Shown piece after piece: positions 11,835 through 21,501 of a stretch of 40,350 nucleotides of DNA. The position numbers and the translations under genes were made by a program. A model generated the notes under the pieces. The model made no database searches, was not told where the DNA came from, and saw only the letters and a list, made by a program, of their open reading frames with translations. Within the stretch, counting starts at the first letter, position 1. Each line of letters opens with the position of its first letter. Source of the stretch: Hypholoma sublateritium FD-334 SS-4 (Eukaryota; Basidiomycota; Agaricomycetes; Agaricales; Strophariaceae); NCBI GenBank assembly GCA_000827495.1, contig KN817576.1, positions 80,049 through 120,398 of the forward strand. The letters are read 5' to 3'.

Positions 11835-12256
11835 GTAAGTCAACATTATTTTGCCACAGAAATAATTTATATCCAGTGCCTATGTTTAGGAGGTATATTA
11901 CACCATAACTATTAGCTTCACTGAAAATTTTGGCTGATGCGCAATCTATTTCCCAGACTGTTAGTTCAACTTCAATATATTTTGTATACTGGCAGTGGTT
12001 TTAATCCTTGTCTGATGTTTTTTGAATACAGATCAATGTCATTGTTTCATTGATTACTAGCTCTTATTCCAATGTTGGTATATTCCATCTGCTATTTCCC
12101 TATTTCCTGAATTATATTATTCTTTATGTAGACAGCAACATATACTATATTTGCAGGTTTGAAATATTTTCTAGGTTTTATATTCTTTTTGGCTCTCACA
12201 CATTAAGCCTATATAGCCCTTCTGATTTGCCTTGAGAACTCTTTTTGGCACTACAG

Positions 12257-12438
12257 CAATAACTTTAAATCTGCCTTTCAGCAGTCTTGGGAGACCTTTA
12301 TCAAAAGTAATCAAAAATCAAAAATGGAACAAGATATATTGACATCTACATTGTCAAAATATGCAATAACTGTCAATCAGCAACTAAATAGGGGAGACCA
12401 AGAAATCTTCTGTGGTATAGTTCTTTGCAATCTTTTAA
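12257..12438 (+). CDS. Coding exon of an unrecognised AT-rich gene, probably the 3' part of the 8429 locus
   Basis: A 182-nt open segment is bounded by an acceptor (CACTACAG) and a donor (GTAAGTC). It encodes 60 residues beginning NNFKSAFQQSWETFIK and ending RGDQEIFCGIVLCNLL, with a balanced, protein-like composition despite the AT-rich surroundings. The family is not recognised. Candidate small exons lie on both sides (for example 12031-12065 and around 12512-12584). The strand and composition match the GTPase locus upstream, so it may belong to the same transcription unit or to a neighbouring gene. Confidence 0.5.
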
Positions 12439-14240
12439 GTAAGTCACCATGAGTGTGTTGATATTATACCACTTATTTCATGTATTCATTATATTGCTCA
12501 CTTTATTTTCAAACATCCAGATGCTCAATCAGGCTTGTAAACTTGGTAACATATTCTCCACTGGTTCAGTCAAGCAACAGTCAAGGTATTGTACATTACT
12601 TCTAGCTTCAGCTGCCACCATCTGGAGCTTTTAATTCACAACTACTAATTAGTAATTATTTATCTTTTTAGTACTGCAATCTATGCATGTTTTTTAAATC
12701 CTGTCTTTTAACAATTGATTCAAGTTGTGACTGGACCTTGGACAGTGGACTTGGTGATTTATTGTATCATTTCTGGAACTCCAACAAGCTTTCCACAAAT
12801 TGGACAAGTCACCAAGGACTTTTGATTATTATCTTCAATTTTACTGACACTACTGACACTATAGCCTGGCAGTCAAGTTGTTGGCTAGTATCTTATTTTT
12901 GTTTTCTGGAAAAGGCAAGACAACTCAGACAAGCACTTGTGCTGTGCCTGCAGACTACGTTTGAATTTCAAGAATTAGGATTGCATTTGCAATTGGCTAT
13001 GATGCATGTTGGAGCACCTTAGGCAAGTGGCAAGCCTGAGGCCATGGATCTGCTGTGATAAGTATTCGGATTCTTTAGCTTTCCACCCCCCCATGGTGGG
13101 CAACCCCCATGCCACTTTTTTTGTTTTGTTGAAGCCCTAACATTTGAAGACCATAGTGGGGTCAAAGGGCTTGATCTGCTAGGTGTTCCAGCAAACCGTC
13201 ATCTTCATGCGTCATGCCCGGTGAAAACCGCCTTTACCTCACATGATTTATTCTAATTCACTAAAAACTTGAAACTGTGCCCAAATAGGCGCTAGTTGGC
13301 ATAAATCATCTGAAAAAGCTTGTGGATTGCAGCCAGGTACGACAAATAACATCAAAATGATATCAATGATATTGTATGTGGAGTATTTAATGATATTAAG
13401 AAACATTTGAGTGACAGCAGTGTTGGTGGGGGAGCAATATCAGTAAATCGATCTAAATGCACGAAATTCCTGATCCAGCTTGCAGGACACTCATTAGCAA
13501 AATCAGCCATCCTTTGCGGCTGCAAGAGACCTGGAAAGAACCTTAAAACACTACATGAAACTGTATGTCAGACATGCACAAATTTTGAATTTGAGGAAAT
13601 AAGCGGACCTCCAATTCCTCTGCAGGAAGGGTTGAGAAATAGGCTGCGAACTCATCTACTGTGCCGTGATACCGTTCAACCCACTCTTTCGCGCAGAGAT
13701 TCCTAACAAAGAGTAATCAATACTCTGTCAGAAGGGCCACATGGATAGTGGACTTACCTTGGGGTGACAGAGTGTTTGCTGACTCGCATTTTGTTTGCTC
13801 ATTTTGAGCCTTTTTGAGCAGCTTCAGTAGGTAGATCTTTATCGCCTTGGATATGCTGTTCCGGGTTCAATGGGCCTTGAGCTAGGTGTATATGATCAGG
13901 TGTGGGCAAAAAAGAGGAAGGGCGTAAAGACGACGGTGCAACTGCAAATGGCCTGTCGATCTATATTGGGGGTATATATCAAGTGTTTGTAGAGAAACTG
14001 GAAACTACCGACCGAAAATTGATATTGTGGACAAACTGGAGCATTGGCGAGTGGGAAGGCTACATTTTCCGAAGGAAATTGGCTTCCGGCGGCAACTTGT
14101 TCCTTCAAATCTACTGTTAACCTCAAACATATTAATATGTAATGTAACTCACCATGGGTACCTGCACTGGCCTGTTGGGCATATCAGCGATGATGTTAAT
14201 TTGCGGGCCCTTGACACATTAATTAAACCTGAATTAAGAT
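12439..14240. other. No supported gene
   Basis: AT-rich to about 13050, then of mixed composition. A plus-strand frame at 13407-13706 (starts SDSSVGGGAISVNRS) is open for 99 codons but has no recognisable family and no clear splice context. A C-rich run occurs near 13085-13115. Nothing else could be supported. Confidence 0.4.
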
Positions 14241-15231
14241 TTACATGTATCTGACATGTACTGAACCCAAATCATCTGCAGGCAATGAGTCCAATGTCAC
14301 TGACCTGCTCCTGGACTTCATGGTCTTCAATTTCTTGTAAGATAAGTCCTTCGAGTTCTCTTCGACGATTTGTTTCGAACTCATGCCCTTGGTGTTTTCA
14401 GCATTGCGTTTGTTGATCCAATTACTTCGCCATTGAGAGTAGATTTCACTGGCAATTTGCTCGCTTTTCCAATCCAGTTCACACAGGCCCACCTCAGGGA
14501 ATCTTGCCACCATATTGCGGTAAAAGCTGGTATGGCTTGTGGAATCCACACCTTTGACCCAGCTATGGAATAGCTTGCCCTGCAACGCAAACCCAACAAA
14601 GATCAACCGTGCATAACGGCATATATCTGAGGCTCTCCAGCCATCAATGACACAACCATTCTTGAGCTGAAGATAGCGCATTTTAACATTCTGACCTTGT
14701 GCAGCTCGCCCCTTGCCCCGTTTTCCCTTTAGTGCACCACTGGACTGCTCTTGTACACCAGCACCATCCTCTCCATTCCCGTCATCATCATCATCATCAG
14801 CTTCATTGTATTCGGCACCCTAAGTCTTGACAGGGGCATCGTCGACAGATGTGATCTTATCTTCAGCCAAGGCAGAAAAATATTCATGGCAGTACCAGAA
14901 TGTGATATTGGGGTAGTCTTCACGTTTGAGCACAACATTTTCACCAAAGGAAACTGGAATCCGCTCGAGCAGGTGATCATATGCCTCTCTAAAATGAGGA
15001 ATAAGTGAGTTGAAGTCAGCCAGGTTTCATAGCCAGCTATGATACGTACTTGAGTACAGAATTTTTGGCTTCCAAGCATATGCGTTCTTTCACAAGATTG
15101 CTATGCTCCCGGCTAATCTCGTTATATCATGCTTGAAGTGAGTGGTATTGCTCAATAGGGACAACTCCTCCTTGAGCCAGGAAGTTGGACCATCCAGATT
15201 CAAAAGAGGATGGCGTGGATGTTCCCTTCAT
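14241..15231 (-). pseudogene. Conserved basidiomycete hypothetical gene with two nonsense codons
   Basis: Minus-strand reading starts MKGTSTPSSFESGWSNFLAQ at 15231. It passes an intron (GTACGT..TTTTAG near 14999-15062) and continues EAYDHLLERIPVSFGENVVL, an acidic run of aspartates, a lysine-rich patch (KGKRGKGRAAQ), then VIDGWRASDICRYARLIF and FPEVGLCELDWKSEQIA. The last part resembles a repetitive basidiomycete hypothetical family (VIDG..A..I...AR.I and FPEL.LC..DWK..QIA) known to me only as uncharacterised. Two in-frame stops interrupt it: TGA at 15127-15129 (after HSLQA) and TAG at 14820-14822 (after DDAPVKT). The frame continues cleanly after each. Both fit single C-to-T changes, from CGA and CAG. 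Confidence 0.6.
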
Positions 15232-15793
15232 GATATCTGAAATGAATTAGCAAAAACAAATGAGCCAAAGAAAAAGTACCTGGAATTTCTCAGAAACAAA
15301 ATTGGTCTGCAGGATTGAGTGCTGAGAGCTTGTACCAGTGCTTTCTGACATGCCAAACTGAGTTCGTTGTCCATGTGGGCGGCTTGGCAGAAAAAGATGG
15401 AAGTTGCTTTCTTGACCTCCGTCAAAGGTGTCTCCTTGCCCAGCCATAGCAGGAGATGGAGCAATGCTTTCCTCTGGGAAGTACAGACTGCCGGAAGGGT
15501 GCATGATGCAAGACTCAAGAGGTGCTCAAATAGTTCACGACTCATATTGATGTCAGGCTTACATAACAACTAGTGACAAATTACTTAATTGGGCAATTTG
15601 TCACCCCGACTCACATCTACTGCGTATCTACAACAACATTTGGAAAAGGCGATGGCACAAGAGGCGATAGTATGTAGATACAATGTACAAGATATTGGAA
15701 ACCCGCGCGAGTGGACACATCATCATACATGATTTGGATCAAGCAACATATGGCAGGAAAGATACACAAAGAGACAGTCTGATCACCAAATTC
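15232..15793. other. Spacer between two decayed minus-strand genes
   Basis: A minus-strand frame at 15228-15569 (LFEHLLSLASCTLPAVCTSQ..) is open but of unknown family. It may be a leftover 5' exon of the gene downstream or chance. No other feature was supported. Confidence 0.35.
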
Positions 15794-17333
15794 CTACGTG
15801 TCGACAGAGTCTTGCCATTCTGAGAGTTCCTTGATGTGGGCAGGTTGAGGCAGATGTCCACACAAAGGGCCTTCTCCGCGAAGGCACTTAGCCCAGGGCC
15901 ATCTGCCGTCATCTTCAGAGGATCGGCGATGCTTCAGACTACCATAAGCATATTTTGCTGGGACCTCAGGATGCAGTTTGAGAGCTTCAAGTGCTTCTTT
16001 GAGAATATCTTTGAATACCTTGTGAGTGGCTTTGCTCGAGGACTCAAGTCCAGGCCATGTGGCTGCGACGAGACGACAAAAGTAGGGAACCACTGGCTGC
16101 CAGTAAGATGGGATATATCCACCGATGTTCCTGTCAAAGTGCAAAACATCATATGATTTATCCTTGAATAGCTGTTCGCGATCACCCTTGTTGTACCATC
16201 AAGACAAGGGAATACGGGGATGTAGTGGACCACGTTTTCCGCAAGGTCCATCTGTGAATGTGATAACTCCCAATGCTGTTTGGAGGAGTGCCTCCAGGTC
16301 ATGAGTCAGCTCATGTATGTAGTTACCATGATTGTCAATGTTCAAGGCGTCGAGTGGCATGAAGGGCAACATTCCCTGGATGAAGTAAAAGATAAATGAG
16401 TATGAGGACGGATTAAGTTACCAAGAGGCTTACTGATGTTCTTTCCAGAAGTGTTTTGAGTGCACGGGCATAGTCATAGTCGATGATGGTGCCAACAACT
16501 GGGATGACATCATCTACACCAGCCAGCGGAGCAGGTACAATCATTGCTTGCACCTGGCGGGAAGCACCCCGAGTAATTTGCGTGACAATATTGGGATTGT
16601 TGGTGCCCTTCTTTGAGGCGGGTGCTTTTGAGGGCGGATGCGAGGTGGGTGTGTGAAAGATTACAATATTATTGATGCTGAGATCGCCATGTACTAACTT
16701 GCATTTGTTGTGCAGAAAATCGAGCCCTGAGAAATCAAATGAGTAAATTACTTTTACTATTTGAATGCGAGACTTACACTTTACACAATCCAAGATGACT
16801 TGAACAAACTCTTTGCGAGAGCAAAATGTGGTTAACGGATCGCCAACGGGACCAGTCACTACGCGGCGGTGCATATGGTTAGGGGGCTTGTCGGTCATTC
16901 TTCCTCTTTGTTCACTAGTAGAGTTGCCGATTTCTTCGCCGATAATGTATTGAGGATGCATAGATCAATATGCCTTAGCTTCCTTGCTGGGATCATCTTG
17001 GAGTACTTTGTGGATCTGCGACAGGACCTTGACTTCAGAAATTCCGTGATCGACAAGAAGCCATGCGTCCTTGAGTATGTGGTGCTTTCCATCCTTGTCA
17101 CATACAACAAAGACATGGGTTCCTATACCAAAGAGAATGAGGGATGCGTGGATATGCTTCACCACCTCGAAATCTTGGTCTTTGACTCGAATGTTAGTCA
17201 CATTGCCAGAGACCAAGTCAACCATCATGGAGGTGTCAATGCTGAGTAACTCGGGGCTACCATAACAAAGAGCAAAGATTATATAGGCGAAATTGATACC
17301 TTCGTAACCAGCACATGCAGTCCAGCCCGTCAA
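15794..17333 (-). pseudogene. FunK1-type fungal protein kinase, two nonsense codons
   Basis: FunK1 kinases are a basidiomycete-expanded branch of the protein kinase-like fold. The N-lobe exon (16965-17333) gives GSPELLSIDTSMMVDLVSG, VKDQDFEVVKHIHASLILFG and ILKDAWLL (probable ATP-binding lysine). The C-lobe gives RRVVTGPVGDPL, then after an intron GLDFLHNKCKLVHGDLSINN with the catalytic HGD at 16683-16691, and GTIIDYDYARAL in place of the DFG region. The C-terminal exon gives HELTHDLEALLQTALGV and FDRNIGGYIPSYWQPVVPYF. Two in-frame TGA codons, at 16965-16967 (after KEAKAY) and 16199-16201 (after HPRIPLS), interrupt frames that are otherwise open; both fit CGA to TGA. The 5' part before 17333 is not resolved. 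Family assignment is strong; function is probably lost. Confidence 0.8.
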
Positions 17334-17851
17334 CAGCCCGATGGCTCCCTACCCATTTCGTTGCATTTGCCCATCTAACCTGGTCAGTTCTGCCCGGGTT
17401 CCTTAGCTGTTTGTTTGAGGTTGTGCGAATTTTAAATGCGGTTTTAACAGTATCTACCAAGTATTACAGCATTTCCTAATCATTGCACAATATCCAAAAT
17501 ACAGTATTTTAAGCGTACATTCATAGATAAACTATGGAGAGGCCATTTGAGCAGATATTCAGATTTGGTGAAACTGAAGCTTCAGGTAATAAACATACTC
17601 ACCTATTTCAACCATTGCATTAGGCCCAGCAGCAAGGGTGGCAGCAGATGCAATTGAGATTCACCTGTAATTCTGTTCTACTTGCTCACTGAATAACCTT
17701 ATCATAAATGCAGATTTTCTATTGATCACAGCGCACAGGTTTAGGGCCAGTAAAGACCTTTCCAACACATGTCTTAGCATGTCTGTCCAATTAAAATTGA
17801 CCATGCAACAAGCTAATCATTTAAAGGGTGGAGGAGAAGGTGGTCCACTTC

Positions 17852-18165
17852 GGAGTTTTCACCCACAAAACATCCTTGATCTGCCATACAAATAAAACAA
17901 CCATATAGATAGGTACTACCATTACCCTATCTAAAAGATTTGAAGGAAATCCCCCAAGAATTGACAGAGACAGACTNTTATCTGTGCTGGGNGAAANTGG
18001 AATAATNCTACTATTAGTGCAGATTGGAGTTTTCACCTATTAAACTTGACTGATCTGGTATATAAACACCTCAAACACATAGCTAGGTACTACCATCACA
18101 CTATCCAGCAAATATGAAGGAAATCCACCAAGAATTGACAGAGATACACTTTTATCTGTCCTGCA
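17852..18165. repeat. Two-copy tandem duplication, period about 174 bp
   Basis: Copy A (17852-17992) and copy B (18026-18165) both begin GGAGTTTTCACC, share TAGGTACTACCAT.AC and AGAATTGACAGAGA, and end near TTTATCTGT. Identity is moderate, so the duplication is not recent. Three N bases fall in and next to copy A. The DNA from 18170 to about 18560 is AT-rich with no supported gene. Confidence 0.75.
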
Positions 18166-18715
18166 GGAAAAGAGAATAATAGCACCATCAATGTGATTGC
18201 TCAATAAGGAATACACCAAATATAGACATGTTGGTATTTTTAGAAAGCTGCAAATATTTCGTGATTTTAGGTGATTTTTTCAGATTTTTCTAGAATGATT
18301 TAAGTTTCTATTTATAAACTTATCGCCGGCTTTCTGTGGATGTTTTGTGTTTTTCTCAATGAGGAAGAAAGCTATTAATATAATTTTGGCAGATTTAGAA
18401 AGTCCCAAAAGAGGGCTACATTTTTGGTTTTTTCTATTTTTGGAATATTTCCTTTTCTGGTAATGTGAAAATCTATTTTTAAGCAGGAGAAATCAGCAGC
18501 TGAATGTGTTTTTCNTAGATTGACATGTTTTGGGCAATTTCGCATTTTTGAGGAACCGTGGGAATTTTTCAGGCCTGCAAGCCGGCCTTGCCACCTTTTT
18601 CCTTTTTTTTTTTCAAACTCAACTGCTTACCAGATGCTGCCGGAAAATAGCACTGGGAATTACCATTATTGAAGTGGCACATGTAAGGACTTGTTGCTGA
18701 GATTTGCCCTAGGCC

Positions 18716-18742
18716 AACTGCCCAAAGCCTTGGGCAGTTGCC
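18716..18742. repeat. Near-perfect palindrome
   Basis: CAACTGCCCAA and TTGGGCAGTTG form 11-bp arms around a short AGCC loop. A related sequence with one arm mismatch (AACTTCCCAAGGCTTTGGGC) lies at about 26625-26646, near the right end of the 6.1-kb insert. It is just outside the hAT transposase stop and could be part of an element end. Confidence 0.6.
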
Positions 18743-19001
18743 AGTGTGGATATTTGAAGTTAGTTTGGCAACTTCCAATACTTGATAGATGAGGTTGACA
18801 GCTACTGGTGGGGAGATTTGATGCTTCCGTGGGCGCCGACTGCTTTCGCCCCACCCTTGAGGATGTGATACCACCACCGTACCCACCGGAGACCCTCACT
18901 GACCACCAGAGCGCACCCACAAGCTGGTTGCTTGTTTCATTGATAGTCCATGTATATAGTAAATAGAAAAGAATTGAAAAGAATATCATTTGAATTTGAG
19001 A

Positions 19002-20589
19002 CTACAAAAGAATCTTATCCCAGCCCTCAGGAAATTCAACGTCGTCATCTCCCAGCACATCCAGAAGTGCAGATGCAGCCAGTACATCAGAGTCATGAAT
19101 ATAGCCATGTAAACTCCAGTTTCCAACACACAGCTGAGCGTGTGTGGACTGCGCAGACAGGCGATTACGCACGTAAGGAAGAATGAGCTGACCTCTGCTA
19201 AATGTGCGCTCAACATTGACAGAAGTAGCTTGAAAAAATGAATGGTAAGACTTGTATCAAATAATAGATAGACAACATACCGGGAATGCTCAAGTAATCT
19301 AGAGCCATGGGAGAAAGACCTGGGTACATTGACTTGTGCTCCCACCACCACCCGAGGACGTCGGAAACCACTTCTGTATCATTGGCCAGGTATTGATCAA
19401 GTTTGTGGCGCATGTCAGTGTGTGAGTTGGTGGCTGATGTGCCGAACATGGTGTCAAACATGTTGACAACCTTCTTGGATGTTTTTCCCACAACCTGGGC
19501 GTATTCATTAGAAACTATGATCTTGTATATCTTCTAAAAACATACCATTGATGGAGTGGGGGCAACTGGTGGCGCGGCAGGTTTATACTCAGCTTCATAA
19601 TGTGTGCGTACAAGCTGTTCAGCGACATTAATCCATTCTTGCTCCCAATGAACTGTTCTGAAGTAAGATAATTTATATTGAGGGTGTAAAACTATTGATT
19701 GTCTGTATATTAGAAGATAGAAATATTACAGACAAATTACAGTACTCACCCATGGCAATCTGATATGCTTCACAATCATCAGTTTTTGAGTAATAGTGGT
19801 TGAGGGTCTTCTTTGCAAGACCTAGTGCCGCTTGGATGGATGGTGAAAGTCTGGTATTATTAGCCTGAGCAGTGAGCCGGTCGCTGACAATATCCATGAC
19901 CAGAATCACATTGGCGAGGTGCAGTGTGGCTCTAGAGAAGAATTGTGTTGTGTGTTTAAAGGCCTGTAGGACGAATATCAGTATGCTGACTAATAATTCC
20001 ATGGGACATACAGCCACCTACCATCAGTACTTCATTCAACTGTTTGACAATCTTCCATTCCTCTTTGCTCAACTCCAGCTCCCGGATGTCATTCTCTTGG
20101 TCTGCTGTAAATTTCTGGATTACAGGACGGTACTCAAGGACAAAAGTAAGCATGTCATAAGTTGAGTTCCACCTTGTTGTAATGTCGTGTGGAATAACAC
20201 GGTCACTTAGCAATTCCTGGGCCACATATGACTGCCAGGAGGGGAGAAGTAATGTCGATGATTTGATAACTTTGAAGGTGAGTTTGCGGATCTCCAACCA
20301 ATAGGGTAAGTGATGATTTCTCTTCTACATTCGTGCTACTCACCTTGACCAGTACCATTTTGACAGGATGAGTGCTCTCAGCCAAAACATCACGCTCTGC
20401 CTGTGAAAGAGCTGCCATCTCATCAACCCATCCATCCACATCATCCTCATTCTCAGCACACTCATTCCCCGACTCTTCAAGTAGACGCTCACACGTGGTA
20501 TGATCCTCAAACTCCATATCCCCCGCCAATTCAATCAGTGCCTCATCGTCTGGGTTGGCTGCTACCATGGCCTTCTTTGGTGTGTCAAC
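19002..20589 (-). pseudogene. hAT transposase, C-terminal half (separated from its N-terminal half)
   Basis: Six minus-strand exons with in-frame GT..AG introns (20344-20589, 20022-20291, 19750-19963, 19546-19691, 19281-19494, 19002-19228) encode about 438 residues ending in TAG. Marks of the family are TPKKAMVAANPDDEALIEL, an acidic linker, IRKLTFKVIKSSTLLLPSW, PHDITTRWNSTYDMLTFVLE, VLHPQYKLSYFR and the C-terminal dimerisation region ATSVNVERTFSRGQLILPYV with GNWSLHGYI. No stop interrupts these exons. The N-terminal half, with the zinc finger and the first catalytic aspartate, lies at 26704-28373 on the same strand. The 6.1 kb between the halves appears to be an insertion. Confidence 0.88.
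20582..20589. repeat. Probable 8-bp target duplication, left copy
   Basis: GTGTCAAC stands here and GTGTCAAA at 26696-26703, one mismatch, directly outside the related ends of the insert. Read on the minus strand they are the codons around F-D-T, where the two hAT halves meet in the family order QFD then TPKK. Confidence 0.65.
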
Positions 20590-20851
20590 ACAAGTAGCTG
20601 CTATCTGCATGTATGAAGCTGGGTAGTTACCTAAGTAGAGAGATACTAACCCCGATCATGCAATGCAAAGTGTTCAGCTAGTGCAAAATGCCATCTCAAC
20701 AACTCAATATTTGGACTTTATTCTCGATAATTATTTTATACACTCTTTATAAGGTTACCTACAACCTCCAAAAATTTAAACAGAAAAATTCTCAATCGTT
20801 GAAGCAAAAACATTTATTTGGTAGCTTTGTGTGCTCAAAATAGCATCAANA

Positions 20852-20946
20852 TGAATGTTGCTTGGAGGACAGGGCCTCACTGTCTGGTTCACCACTCACG
20901 AAACTTTCCAAAAAGTGTCTATATACTTTGAACTATATCCCGGTTC
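20852..20946. repeat. 95-bp copy flanking the gap, left
   Basis: Identical over 95 bp to 21122-21216; the 175 N bases lie exactly between the two copies. This is what a scaffold join looks like when both contig ends contain the same true sequence. Confidence 0.95.
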
Positions 20947-21121
20947 NNNNNNNNNNNNNNNNNNNNNNNNNNNNNNNNNNNNNNNNNNNNNNNNNNNNNN
21001 NNNNNNNNNNNNNNNNNNNNNNNNNNNNNNNNNNNNNNNNNNNNNNNNNNNNNNNNNNNNNNNNNNNNNNNNNNNNNNNNNNNNNNNNNNNNNNNNNNNN
21101 NNNNNNNNNNNNNNNNNNNNN
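20947..21121. other. Assembly gap, 175 N
   Basis: A run of 175 unknown bases. Because both sides carry the same 95-bp sequence, the real genome may have only one copy and no missing DNA. Open frames that run through the N bases are meaningless. Confidence 0.98.
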
Positions 21122-21216
21122 TGAATGTTGCTTGGAGGACAGGGCCTCACTGTCTGGTTCACCACTCACGAAACTTTCCAAAAAGTGTCTATATACTTTG
21201 AACTATATCCCGGTTC
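21122..21216. repeat. 95-bp copy flanking the gap, right
   Basis: Second identical copy of 20852-20946. The sequence then continues as unique DNA (GTCTCAGAGTGATAGGG) towards the pogo-like gene, which starts about 285 bp downstream. Confidence 0.95.
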
Positions 21217-21501
21217 CGTCTCAGAGTGATAGGGACTCTCATTGTCATTATAAATGCAAATGAGTGCTTTTTTGGTGTTCAAGCATGACAGATGGAAGGT
21301 CAGTTCAAACTCCGACGGCAATCAACCTCGGCATTCCCGATTTAGGTCCGATTGATGTGATCAAGACAAGATCAGCCAGAGGTGAAGCAAGCTAAGCTAC
21401 CTCATGTAGGCCTTGCGGCTTGCTTGCACCATGGACGATGGAGAATATAAGGATCCAAAAACATGTGTTATGTGTACCTTTGCTAAAGCAACCCACATCC
21501 A

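Noticed and set aside
20855..21263. Open frames running through the N gap
   Set aside because: Most residues are unknown, and the flanks are two copies of the same sequence.
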